A stretch of DNA of 6,295 bases from Acidobacteriota bacterium (GCA_028875135.1 JAPPFQ010000258.1:1-6295); one strand, 5' to 3'; shown: positions 1 through 6,069, counted from the stretch's first letter. Numbers and translations are program-made. The notes: generated from the sequence alone by a model not told the origin.

Positions 1-601
1 GGTCCAGGTAGAGGCGCCGCATCAGGAAGAGGCGGCCGGCGTCGGCCGAAAACCCGATCCCCTTTGCCTCCAGCTTCTCCAGCAGAAAGGCATCCACCGG
101 GGTGCGCACCTGGGCGACCTGGCGAACCTGCGGCGGTTCCTGAGCCGCCAGCTTGCGAAAGGCCCAGTATTCCCGGTCCGCCCGGGAAAGGGGCGGGGCC
201 TGGATCTTTATCCGGCGGCGGCGGTCGGCCGCCCGATCCGGAGCCTGGTAGAACTTGAGGGTGGGCGCTCCGGCACCGATCCAGCGCCGAATGACTTCGA
301 TGTCCTCACCCGAGGGTTTCTCCTGTCCGGCCGGAGGCATGGACCCGTCCACCAGGCGCTCGTAGACCAGGCTGGCCTCGGGGGAATGCTTGACCAATCC
401 GGCTCCGCTGGCCCCGCCCTTCTCGATCAGCAGCGGGTTGGTCAGATCCAGACCGCCCATGGGCTCCAGGGACCCGTGGCAGTGGGTGCAGTAACGGGAG
501 AGGATCGGCAGGACTTCCGATTCGAACTGAGGAACGGATTGTGCCGGCGCCGCCCCGGGAACCAACAGCAGAGCGACCGCCGGCCACAGCCATGAACGCA
601 T
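1..601 (-). CDS. PSCyt1-DUF1549 (Planctomycete cytochrome c) protein, N-terminal 200 residues, cut by window edge
   Basis: The open frame starts with ATG at 601 and runs off the left edge after 200 codons. Residues 1-21 are a Sec-type signal peptide (MRSW, then a hydrophobic stretch, then an Ala-rich cleavage site near APAQ), so the protein is exported. A c-type haem motif CTHCH lies at residues 38-42 and a candidate axial Met in SMPP at about residue 88, as in the PSCyt1 domain. From about residue 143 (REYWAFRKL) to the edge the sequence matches the start of PSCyt2/DUF1549, including RTPVDAFLLEKL and RRLYLD. Full-length relatives are usually 700-1100 residues and end in DUF1553 (PSD1), so most of the gene lies outside. 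The family is abundant in Planctomycetota, Verrucomicrobiota and Acidobacteriota and is linked to polysaccharide-degradation loci; its biochemical role is poorly known, with electron transfer inferred from the haem motif. No good Shine-Dalgarno precedes the ATG, but a promoter does. Family call is secure; function is not. Confidence 0.93.
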   Translation of the reverse strand, partial: MRSWLWPAVALLLVPGAAPAQSVPQFESEVLPILSRYCTHCHGSLEPMGGLDLTNPLLIEKGGASGAGLVKHSPEASLVYERLVDGSMPPAGQEKPSGEDIEVIRRWIGAGAPTLKFYQAPDRAADRRRRIKIQAPPLSRADREYWAFRKLAAQEPPQVRQVAQVRTPVDAFLLEKLEAKGIGFSADAGRLFLMRRLYLD

Positions 602-637
602 GGTGGAACTCGCGAAATCGTTGTCGCCTGAAGCCCT

Positions 638-666
638 ATTATCCGAAGGATTCAGCGACCGGTCAA
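638..666 (-). promoter_or_regulatory. Predicted sigma70 promoter for the cytochrome/DUF1549 gene
   Basis: Read on the minus strand, TTGACC (666-661, 5 of 6 to TTGACA) is followed after exactly 17 bases by GATAAT (643-638, 5 of 6 to TATAAT). Transcription would start near 631, leaving a leader of about 30 bases before the ATG at 601. The element lies wholly in the 84-base gap downstream of the Asp-box gene, so the cytochrome gene probably has its own promoter even if read-through also occurs. This is a motif match only. Confidence 0.55.
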
Positions 667-685
667 GTCCCCGGACTGGGGCCGA

Positions 686-2074
686 CTATCCCAGCATCTG
701 CGGCGTGATTTCCTTGCCCAGCAGAAAATGCTTGCGGTCGGGATACCACAGGATCTGCTTGCCTCCGGCGTAGCTCATGGCTCCGTAGAAGGACAGCCAG
801 GTTCTGCCGCCTTCCAGACCCCCGTTTCCGGGACCCACCGCAATGTTTTCGGCGTCGCAAAATACCTTGGGCTGGCTGAACCAGATGGGCTGTTGGGCCT
901 GGGGCCGGAACTCGCCGACGGCATAGAACATGGGAGCCCGCCGGGCCCCCATGTCGCCCGGCCCCTTGGCGCCGTAGCCGGTCCCGTCATGGTTCTGGAA
1001 GAAGAGGATGTAGCGGCCGTCCAGGAGCCGATAGAGCGGGGCCGTGTTCTTGGGATGGTGCATAAAGCGGCCGTGGTCGCGGATGCGGAGCGCTTCCGAC
1101 TTCCTCCAGACCCGGCCGTCGGGATCTTCCGACACGGAATACCAGACGTTGCCGGTGATGGTCCGCATGGCGGCGAACAAACGCCCATCGGGCAGAAGCA
1201 CCACCGCCGGCTCTTCGCCCAGGCTGTAGCCGCGGCTCCTGTGGGGCTCGAAGGGGCACGGCACTGAGACGGAATCCCCCTCCGGGAGCCAGGTGAGCTT
1301 GAGGTCCTTGGGGTGGGGACCGTCGTCGAGGTTGTCGAATCGAACGAATTCCGAACGCGAATCCGGGTACCATCCGGCGGGGCCGTTGGCCATGGGAAAG
1401 CGGCTCAAGCTGCTCCAGCGGGTAAATCCGAGCAGCATGCGGTCCTTGGAATCCCGAATGGATTGCTGCCAGAAGATCAGGTTCTTCTGCATCTTGGGAT
1501 CGGGGTGGTCGTACCTGGGGCGCCGCCGGACCTCCAGGTCGGTCCCTTCCTTCCAGGAGTGGCCGTCATCGTCCGAGTAGATGCAGCGCTGCAGCGAGGT
1601 GACGGTGTAGGACATGTCGGTGACGCCGGTGTGCTTGTTGAACAGCAGGTAGATGCGCCCGCTGCGGCTCACCAGCGGAACGGCAAAGGCCGCCGTGAAT
1701 CCCGGGTGGTCGGTAGGACCGACAATGGTTTCCGGTGGCGTCCAGGTCACGCCCCCATCCCGGCTCCGCGAGGCCACGGTACGGTAGTCGCGAGACATCT
1801 CGTAGGCTCCCTGGCTCCAGGTCGCCAGCAGGTCTCCCTTGGGAGTCTCCACCACGATGAGATGCTCGTTGTCCCCATCGTCTCCGAGCGGCTCGGGAGG
1901 CAGGTAGAGCACATAGTCTGGCCGGGTGCGCTTCCACTCGTCGGTATAGCAGCGATGCTGCCCAGCCACGGACCTCGAGCCGTCCCCCTTGCTCCAGGAC
2001 GCCCGCGGACCTGCGGCGCCTCCGGCCATCACCGGCACCGCCGCCAACGACTTGATGAGCTCTCGTCGATTCAT
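686..2074 (-). CDS. Tat-exported BNR/Asp-box (sialidase-like beta-propeller) protein
   Basis: This gene encodes 462 residues. The N-terminus MNRRELIKSLAAVPVMAGG has the twin-arginine pattern with a hydrophobic h-region, so export by Tat is likely. Two good Asp-boxes are present, SRDGGVTW at residues 104-111 and SDDDGHSW at 167-174, with a degenerate third around 315-323 (SEDPDGRVW). The stretch EEPAVVLLPDGRLFAAMRT (287-305) is the hallmark strand of GH33-type sialidases and related propellers, where the Arg (R304 here) often contacts the substrate carboxylate. The fold is therefore a six-bladed sialidase-like propeller, and length fits. Exo-alpha-sialidase activity is only one option: many environmental members of the superfamily are uncharacterised glycan-binding or glycan-cleaving proteins, and I cannot place a complete Arg triad, Tyr and Glu. 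The start is supported by GGAGG at 2085-2081, six bases before the ATG. The downstream neighbour is the exported cytochrome/DUF1549 protein, a pairing that fits a glycan-degrading lifestyle. Confidence 0.85.
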   Translation of the reverse strand: MNRRELIKSLAAVPVMAGGAAGPRASWSKGDGSRSVAGQHRCYTDEWKRTRPDYVLYLPPEPLGDDGDNEHLIVVETPKGDLLATWSQGAYEMSRDYRTVASRSRDGGVTWTPPETIVGPTDHPGFTAAFAVPLVSRSGRIYLLFNKHTGVTDMSYTVTSLQRCIYSDDDGHSWKEGTDLEVRRRPRYDHPDPKMQKNLIFWQQSIRDSKDRMLLGFTRWSSLSRFPMANGPAGWYPDSRSEFVRFDNLDDGPHPKDLKLTWLPEGDSVSVPCPFEPHRSRGYSLGEEPAVVLLPDGRLFAAMRTITGNVWYSVSEDPDGRVWRKSEALRIRDHGRFMHHPKNTAPLYRLLDGRYILFFQNHDGTGYGAKGPGDMGARRAPMFYAVGEFRPQAQQPIWFSQPKVFCDAENIAVGPGNGGLEGGRTWLSFYGAMSYAGGKQILWYPDRKHFLLGKEITPQMLG

Positions 2075-2136
2075 CCTCTTCCTCCCACCGGTTCCTCAAG
2101 TTCTGTCATTGGTATGAATGCCTCATCCACCGGGTT

Positions 2137-2160
2137 GGCCGGCGGTTCCAACCGCCGGCC
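2137..2160. repeat. Perfect 11-bp inverted repeat with 2-base loop
   Basis: GGCCGGCGGTT at 2137-2147 is followed by CC and then its exact reverse complement AACCGCCGGCC at 2150-2160. The stem is very GC-rich and stable in either strand. No T-run follows on either side, so it is not a classical intrinsic terminator. It lies between the Asp-box start codon and a weak upstream -10, so it may sit in that gene's leader. It resembles REP-type palindromic units. Confidence 0.8.
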
Positions 2161-2167
2161 CTCGGAA

Positions 2168-2173
2168 AGTATA
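2168..2173 (-). promoter_or_regulatory. Weak candidate -10 element for the Asp-box gene
   Basis: On the minus strand the hexamer TATACT (2173-2168) matches TATAAT at 5 of 6 and lies about 95 bases before the start codon at 2074. No convincing -35 sits 16-18 bases upstream (the sequence there reads TGCAGG or GCAGGT). If used, the 11-bp inverted repeat at 2137-2160 would fall in the transcribed leader. Weak evidence only. Confidence 0.22.
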
Positions 2174-2312
2174 GTCCAATCCCCGGGCTACCTGCACTGC
2201 TTTGATTGTGATTGGAGCCGGCTGCCGGCGAATGGGGGCAGTCCCCACCTCCCTGGCGAGATCCGATAGGGTTGTTTCCGTCCCAAGAACCAGCAGATGG
2301 TTTATTCACATC

Positions 2313-2330
2313 GATGCACAGGATGCACAG
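2313..2330. repeat. Tandem duplication of a 9-base unit
   Basis: GATGCACAG occurs twice head to tail (2313-2321 and 2322-2330) and is followed by GA, so the unit nearly begins a third time. The surrounding bases (TTTATTCACATC before, AATTTTCC after) are more AT-rich than the rest of the spacer. This suggests a separate repeat module next to the GC-rich hairpins. Confidence 0.75.
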
Positions 2331-2351
2331 GAATTTTCCGGATACCCTCCA

Positions 2352-2420
2352 CTGCACCATCGGGATGGCACCCCCCGGGAGCGCGGGCGTCCCGCCCGCA
2401 TACTCTCCCGTTGGGTGCAG
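2352..2420. repeat. Nested three-part hairpin element (REP-like or MITE-like)
   Basis: Three stems are nested around one centre. The outer stem is CTGCACC (2352-2358) with GGTGCAG (2414-2420). The middle stem is CGGGAG (2376-2381) with CTCCCG (2405-2410). The inner stem is GCGGGC (2383-2388) with GCCCGC (2394-2399) around the loop GTCCC. The arms are separated by a 17-base bulge on the left, a 5-base bulge between the right inner and middle arms, and 3 bases outside the right middle arm. Nineteen base pairs over 69 bases is more organisation than expected by chance. No transposase or target-site duplication was seen. Confidence 0.65.
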
Positions 2421-2454
2421 CTCGGCTTCCTGCGATGCGGCAGCCAATCACCCT

Positions 2455-2475
2455 GTCGACGGAAACCGCATCGAC
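2455..2475. repeat. Short imperfect inverted repeat
   Basis: GTCGA (2455-2459) pairs with TCGAC (2471-2475), and the adjoining CGG (2460-2462) pairs with CCG (2466-2468) around an AAA loop, leaving a two-base CA bulge on the right arm. This is an eight-pair hairpin about 85 bases upstream of the metallophosphatase transcript start. It could be part of the same repeat mosaic or a protein-binding site; nothing further can be said. Confidence 0.4.
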
Positions 2476-2504
2476 CCGGCCGAAGCAGAGCCATGGCGCC
2501 GATT

Positions 2505-2528
2505 CCGGTTGATCCAGTTGCCGGTTGA
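2505..2528 (+). repeat. Direct repeat CCGGTTGA, 16-base period, overlapping a -35 element
   Basis: CCGGTTGA occurs at 2505-2512 and again at 2521-2528. The right copy includes the first four bases of the predicted -35 hexamer TTGAGC. A direct repeat at this spacing beside a -35 could be a regulator binding site, but eight bases repeated once in GC-rich DNA can be chance. Confidence 0.3.
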
Positions 2529-2553
2529 GCCCCGTGGATCGAGGCGGTAAACT
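2525..2553 (+). promoter_or_regulatory. Candidate sigma70 promoter for the metallophosphatase-amidase-kinase operon
   Basis: TTGAGC (2525-2530, 4 of 6) and TAAACT (2548-2553, 4 of 6) are separated by 17 bases. Transcription would start near 2560, giving a leader of about 80 bases before the chosen ATG at 2640. It is the best-scoring pair I could see in the last 100 bases of the spacer, and would drive all three downstream genes. Confidence 0.35.
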
Positions 2554-2626
2554 ATCGGCCCCGGCCACAAGCGGGTCAGTAGTCCATGAGGGTTGGGCGA
2601 GCGGCCTTACTCTTCTTCCGCCACCG

Positions 2627-2632
2627 AAAGGA
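2627..2632 (+). promoter_or_regulatory. Ribosome binding site that decides the metallophosphatase start
   Basis: AAAGGA at 2627-2632 lies seven bases before the ATG at 2640. The in-frame ATG at 2586 has no such site, and starting there would add 18 residues (including RHRKELD) in front of an otherwise well-formed signal peptide. The 2640 start is therefore preferred. Confidence 0.65.
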
Positions 2633-2639
2633 ACTCGAC

Positions 2640-3608
2640 ATGGGATCTCGATTCTTGTTGGCTCTCTCCGCCTGCCTGCTCCTGGCGGGAGCCTCCGCCT
2701 GTAAAAGCCCGCAGCCTCCTTCCGAATGGTCCTTCGGCATCATCGGAGACCTGCCCTACGCGCCGATGGAGGAACCGCAGTTCGAAAACCTCATCGACGC
2801 CATGAACCGGGAGGACTTGGCCTTCGTGATCCACGTGGGCGACTTCAAGGGCCAGAACGACCCCTGCGCGGACGACATCTACCGGCAGCGCCTGGAGCAG
2901 TTCAACCGCTTCAGTCATCCCTTCATCTTCGTGCCCGGCGACAACGAATGGACCGACTGCCACAAGCCGGAAACGCCTTCGGATCCCCTGGAGCGCCTGG
3001 CCTTCCTCCGCAAGGTCCTCTATCCCACCGACCGGACACTGGGTCAGACCACCTTTGAACTGGAACGTCAAAGCAGCTCGCCCGCCTTTGCCAGCTTCAG
3101 GGAAAACAGCCGCTGGAGCCGGTCGGGGGTCCTCTTCGCCACCCTGCACGTGGTGGGAAGCAACGACGGATTCGGCCGCTGGCCGGAGGGAGACCGGGAG
3201 CATGCCCAGCGCCTGGCGGCCAACCTGGCCTGGATGGAATCCGCCTTCCGCCTGTCCGCCGGGGACCGCTACCGGGCGCTGGTGCTGGTCATCCATGGCA
3301 ACCCCCGCTTCGAGCTGCCCCCGGGGGACTCCGGGCGCTCCGGCTTCGAGGATTTTCTCGGCTCCCTGGAGGCTGAAATGCTGGCCTTTTCCAAGCCGGT
3401 GGTCCTGGTGCATGGAGACACCCACTACTTCAGGATCGACAAACCGCTGCGGAACTCCGAGACCCGGCAACGCATCGTCCACCTCACCCGGGTGGAATCC
3501 TTCGGGGTTCCCGATGTCCACTGGGTGCGGGCGACGGTTCAGGAAGCCAACCCCAACGTCTTCGTCTTCGATCCGGTGCTGCTTTCGACCGATCGGGAGG
3601 AACCATGA
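2640..3608 (+). CDS. Metallophosphatase-fold (calcineurin-like) lipoprotein or secreted phosphoesterase
   Basis: The protein is 322 residues from the preferred ATG. Residues 1-21 form a signal peptide (MGSR, a Leu/Ala-rich core, then ASAC). Cys21 may be lipidated, although the lipobox has Ala rather than Leu at -3, so a lipoprotein is probable but not certain. The mature part carries the ordered motifs of the metallophosphatase superfamily: GDLPY (36-40, D37), HVGD (65-68), PGDNEW (99-104, with N102 as likely metal ligand), IHGNP (218-222, H219) and HGDTHYF (258-264). Motif I is DxP rather than DxH, and the last motif is HGDTH rather than GHxH; I take these as subfamily traits. Such enzymes cleave phosphate mono- or diesters with two metal ions; the substrate here is unknown. 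Its stop overlaps the amidase start in ATGA, so the two are translationally coupled and it heads a three-gene operon. Confidence 0.85.
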   Translation: MGSRFLLALSACLLLAGASACKSPQPPSEWSFGIIGDLPYAPMEEPQFENLIDAMNREDLAFVIHVGDFKGQNDPCADDIYRQRLEQFNRFSHPFIFVPGDNEWTDCHKPETPSDPLERLAFLRKVLYPTDRTLGQTTFELERQSSSPAFASFRENSRWSRSGVLFATLHVVGSNDGFGRWPEGDREHAQRLAANLAWMESAFRLSAGDRYRALVLVIHGNPRFELPPGDSGRSGFEDFLGSLEAEMLAFSKPVVLVHGDTHYFRIDKPLRNSETRQRIVHLTRVESFGVPDVHWVRATVQEANPNVFVFDPVLLSTDREEP

Positions 3609-5014
3609 CTCCGGCCGACATCGGTTACGCCAGCCTGAGACAACAGGCAGAGTGGATCCGCACCAAGGCGCTATCGCCGGTTGAGATCCTGGAGGCGCAC
3701 CTGCAACGCGTCCAAAACATCAACCCCTCGCTGAAAGCGGTCGTCACCCTGGCGGACGGAAGCCGGGAGCGCGCCCGCCAGGCCGAGGCCGCCTTGATGA
3801 GGAGCGAGTCCTGGGGCCCTCTGCACGGAGTCCCCTTCACCGCCAAGGACTGTTTCGACACCGCCGGAGTCCGAACCACCCGCGGATCCAGGCTGTTCGA
3901 GAACCGCATCCCCTCCCGGGACGCCACGGCGGTTGCCCGGCTCAAGCAGGCCGGAGGCATCCTGCTGGGCAAGACCAACCTCCCCGAATTCGCCCTGTGG
4001 TCCGAGACCTCCAACGAAGTGTTCGGCCAGACCGTGAATCCGTGGAATGCGGAAAGGACGGCCGGAGGCTCCAGCGGCGGAGAGGCTGCCGCGGTGGCCG
4101 CCGGATTGTCGCCGCTCGGCATCGGCACCGACCTGGGAGGCTCCAACCGGCTGCCCTCCCACTACTGCGGCGTGGTGGGCTTCAAGCCCACTCAGGGCCG
4201 CATTCCCATCACCGGCCAGTTCCCGGGGGTGATGGGCCGCCATCTGCACGTGGGACCGCTGACCCGCACCGTCCGGGATGCCGCCCTGGCGCTGTCGCTG
4301 CTGGCGGGACCCGACGGCCGGGACCCCTACGCCGTTCCGGTGCCGGCGCCCGACCGGGCGCCCTGGGATGCGCCGCTGCCGCCGCTGAAGATCGGCTTCT
4401 TTTCCGAAGGTCCCTTCGCACCGGTGGCCAAGGCCATTCAAGAGATCGTCACCCGGGCCGCGGCCAGCCTGGAGGAGCTGGGTTGCCGGGTTCAGCCCGT
4501 GGCCCTGGAGGGCTGGAAGCGGTCCAAGCCCATCGAGATGGTGATGAAACTCCTGGTGGCCGAAGCGGCTCACTACTTCGAGCCGGTCGTGGCCGGCCGG
4601 AAGGACCGGTTGGCGCCCTCGGTGCAGCGGCTGCTGGACACGCCCCCGCCCGCAATCGCCGAATACGTGGCGGCCCTGGCCGGTTGCGAACAGCTTCGGG
4701 TCGACCTGATGCGGCGCTTCTCCACCCACGACCTGTTGCTGCTGCCCGCGGCTCCGGTCACGGCCCATCCCCACGACGCCGTCTGCCTGGACGTGGACGG
4801 CCAGACGGTCCCGGCCGTGCACGCGGCCTCGGTGACCCCGGCCTTCGGGATGACCGGCTCACCCGCAATCTCGGTACCCTTCGGAATGAGCCCCGACGGC
4901 ATGCCGATCGGGGTTCAACTGGTGGCCCGCCATTTCGAGGAAGGGACCCTGCTGAGGGCCGCGGCCGCCCTGGAATCAACCGCTTCCCTCAAGACCCGCC
5001 GGCCTCCGCTCTGA
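3605..5014 (+). CDS. Amidase-signature family hydrolase
   Basis: This is a 469-residue amidase of usual length for the family, which hydrolyses amide C-N bonds. The Ser-cisSer-Lys triad is visible: K81 in FTAKDCFDT, S156 in GGSSGG (154-159) and nucleophile S180 in GTDLGGSNR (174-182). The spacings K to cis-Ser of 75 and cis-Ser to Ser of 24 equal those of mammalian FAAH (K142, S217, S241). No signal peptide is present, so it acts in the cytoplasm. The motif has Asn181 where Ile or Leu is most common, which suits a non-GatA amidase. No gatB or gatC is nearby, so a role in Gln-tRNA transamidation is unlikely. The start ATG overlaps the previous gene's stop by four bases and is preceded by GGGAGGA at 3595-3601. 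Substrate is undetermined; annotation as GatA would be an over-call. Confidence 0.93.
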   Translation: MTPADIGYASLRQQAEWIRTKALSPVEILEAHLQRVQNINPSLKAVVTLADGSRERARQAEAALMRSESWGPLHGVPFTAKDCFDTAGVRTTRGSRLFENRIPSRDATAVARLKQAGGILLGKTNLPEFALWSETSNEVFGQTVNPWNAERTAGGSSGGEAAAVAAGLSPLGIGTDLGGSNRLPSHYCGVVGFKPTQGRIPITGQFPGVMGRHLHVGPLTRTVRDAALALSLLAGPDGRDPYAVPVPAPDRAPWDAPLPPLKIGFFSEGPFAPVAKAIQEIVTRAAASLEELGCRVQPVALEGWKRSKPIEMVMKLLVAEAAHYFEPVVAGRKDRLAPSVQRLLDTPPPAIAEYVAALAGCEQLRVDLMRRFSTHDLLLLPAAPVTAHPHDAVCLDVDGQTVPAVHAASVTPAFGMTGSPAISVPFGMSPDGMPIGVQLVARHFEEGTLLRAAAALESTASLKTRRPPL

Positions 5015-5026
5015 CGAGACAACCCC

Positions 5027-5953
5027 ATGAAGCCCATCCTGGTGATCGGAAGTCTGAACATGGACTTCGTGGTGCAAACCGAAAAGCTTCCCCTGCCCGG
5101 AGAAACCGTCAAGGGAAGGGATTTCAGCATGATCCCCGGCGGCAAGGGGGCCAACCAGGCCGTGGCTGCCGCCAGGCTGGGCGGCCGCGTCCGCATGGCG
5201 GGCCGGGTGGGACAGGACGGGTTCGGCCGCACCCTGACCGAGGGGCTCTCCTCCGCAGGGGTCGACGCCGGCCGGGTGTCGCCCACTGCCGGCGTGGCCA
5301 CCGGGGTGGCCCTGATTCTGGTGGAGCGCGAGGGACAGAACCAGATCACCATTGCCGCCGGCGCCAACGACCGGCTGGAAGCCGCCGATCTGGAACCGGC
5401 CTTCCAGGACTTCGGCCAGGGACTCGTCCTGCTGCAACTGGAGTCGCCCCTGCAGACCGTGGAGGCTGCCGTCCACCTGGCCCGCGGGCACGGGGCGACG
5501 ACCCTTCTGGATCCCGCCCCGGCAGCCGCCCTGCCCCAAACCCTGTTGCGCAACCTGGACTTCCTGACCCCCAACGAGACCGAGGCGCTGCAGTTGCTGG
5601 GAGAGCCGCCCGGAGAGATTCGCCCGGACGAAGCCCCGGCCCTGGGACGCCGCCTGCTGGAACTGGGACCGGACACTGTGGTCCTCAAGCTGGGAGACAA
5701 GGGCGCCTGGGTCGTCAACCGCGTCCTGAGCCGCCATTTCCCGGCCTATGCGGTCAAGCCCACCGACACCACCGCCGCCGGAGACACCTTCAACGGCGCC
5801 CTGGCCGTCTGCCTGGCGGAGGGAGGCTCCCTGCCCCGGGCCGTCGAATTCGCCAACGCCGCCGCCGCCCTTTCGGTGACCCGGGCGGGAGCGCAAGCCT
5901 CCATTCCCTCCCGCAGTCAGGTCGATCGCTTCCTGGGCGATCATCGAGCCTGA
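5027..5953 (+). CDS. rbsK: Ribokinase-like PfkB-family sugar kinase
   Basis: This 308-residue protein is close to E. coli RbsK in length and layout. It would phosphorylate a sugar at the 5-position (ribose in RbsK) using ATP, in the cytoplasm. PfkB signature 1 is GGKGANQA at 38-45, following GSLNMD at 8-13, where the Asp contacts the sugar. LDPAPA lies at 161-166, the NxxE motif (N183, E186) binds magnesium, and signature 2 DTTAAGDTFNGAL at 247-259 holds the anion hole and catalytic base D253. GAQASIPS near the C-terminus (288-295) is typical of ribokinases. The gene follows the amidase after 12 bases with no strong ribosome site (GACGAGAC only), so translation probably depends on coupling. 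No ribose transporter, RbsD or nucleoside hydrolase is in the window, so a ribose role is by similarity; another PfkB substrate is possible. Confidence 0.9.
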   Translation: MKPILVIGSLNMDFVVQTEKLPLPGETVKGRDFSMIPGGKGANQAVAAARLGGRVRMAGRVGQDGFGRTLTEGLSSAGVDAGRVSPTAGVATGVALILVEREGQNQITIAAGANDRLEAADLEPAFQDFGQGLVLLQLESPLQTVEAAVHLARGHGATTLLDPAPAAALPQTLLRNLDFLTPNETEALQLLGEPPGEIRPDEAPALGRRLLELGPDTVVLKLGDKGAWVVNRVLSRHFPAYAVKPTDTTAAGDTFNGALAVCLAEGGSLPRAVEFANAAAALSVTRAGAQASIPSRSQVDRFLGDHRA

Positions 5954-5988
5954 GGGGTGCTCGGCGGCGGCTACGTCGCTGCATGACA

Positions 5989-6014
5989 AGTTATCCAAAA
6001 AAGAGTTATCCACG
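5989..6014 (+). repeat. Direct repeat AGTTATCCA at 15-base period, DnaA-box-like
   Basis: AGTTATCCA occurs at 5989-5997 and 6004-6012. Within it TTATCCAAA (5991-5999) and TTATCCACG (6006-6014) each match the DnaA box TTATNCACA at 8 of 9 positions, in the same orientation. They lie in the AT-rich spacer between the kinase and the ArsR gene. Two boxes alone do not make an origin, but they could bind DnaA or another regulator. Confidence 0.4.
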
Positions 6015-6069
6015 AACGCTGTCTGGCGATCCGGAAGTTCTGAAGACTCAACGTGCAAAAGTTGAACAG

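Larger units (their letters stand above)
2075..2585. other. Divergent intergenic region without a credible gene, rich in inverted and tandem repeats
   Basis: About 500 bases separate the divergently transcribed Asp-box and metallophosphatase genes. Short frames cover much of it on both strands, but none has a credible ribosome site, a recognisable domain or a consistent reading, and they overlap each other. Their translations have the low-complexity look (such as AGVPPA, GGTPALPGG, GWNRRPT) that I associate with spurious proteins called across dispersed intergenic repeats in these phyla; that link is from memory and not checked. The region contains four hairpin or tandem elements listed separately, and a probable promoter at its right end. 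Confidence 0.7.

Noticed and set aside
661..688. CCCC-AGTCC-GGGG hairpin just after the Asp-box gene stop as a terminator
   Set aside because: The stem is only four pairs and no T-run follows on the minus strand; the bases overlap a better-supported -35 element.
1313..2269. 318-codon plus-strand open frame antisense to the Asp-box gene
   Set aside because: Val/Gly/Arg-rich shadow without motifs; the minus-strand protein has Asp-boxes, a Tat signal and a strong ribosome site.
2313..2330. Tandem 9-base units as the start of a CRISPR or large satellite array
   Set aside because: Only two copies with no spacers and no third full unit; no cas gene in the window.
2106..2568. Several 60-113 codon frames on both strands of the intergenic spacer
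   Set aside because: They overlap each other across palindromic repeats and have no domain or good ribosome site; they are best read as spurious frames over repeats.
2607..3521. 304-codon minus-strand open frame antisense to the metallophosphatase gene
   Set aside because: No domain or ribosome site, and the plus strand carries the ordered phosphoesterase motifs.
3605..5014. Calling the amidase GatA of the Gln-tRNA amidotransferase
   Set aside because: There is no gatB or gatC nearby and the nucleophile motif GGSNR and neighbours fit a general amidase; specificity cannot be assigned.
5945..5982. Small hairpins (CGAGC/GCTCG and GCGGC/GCTGC) after the kinase stop as an intrinsic terminator
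   Set aside because: Stems are five pairs and followed by an A-rich run rather than T residues on the plus strand, so there is no Rho-independent signature.
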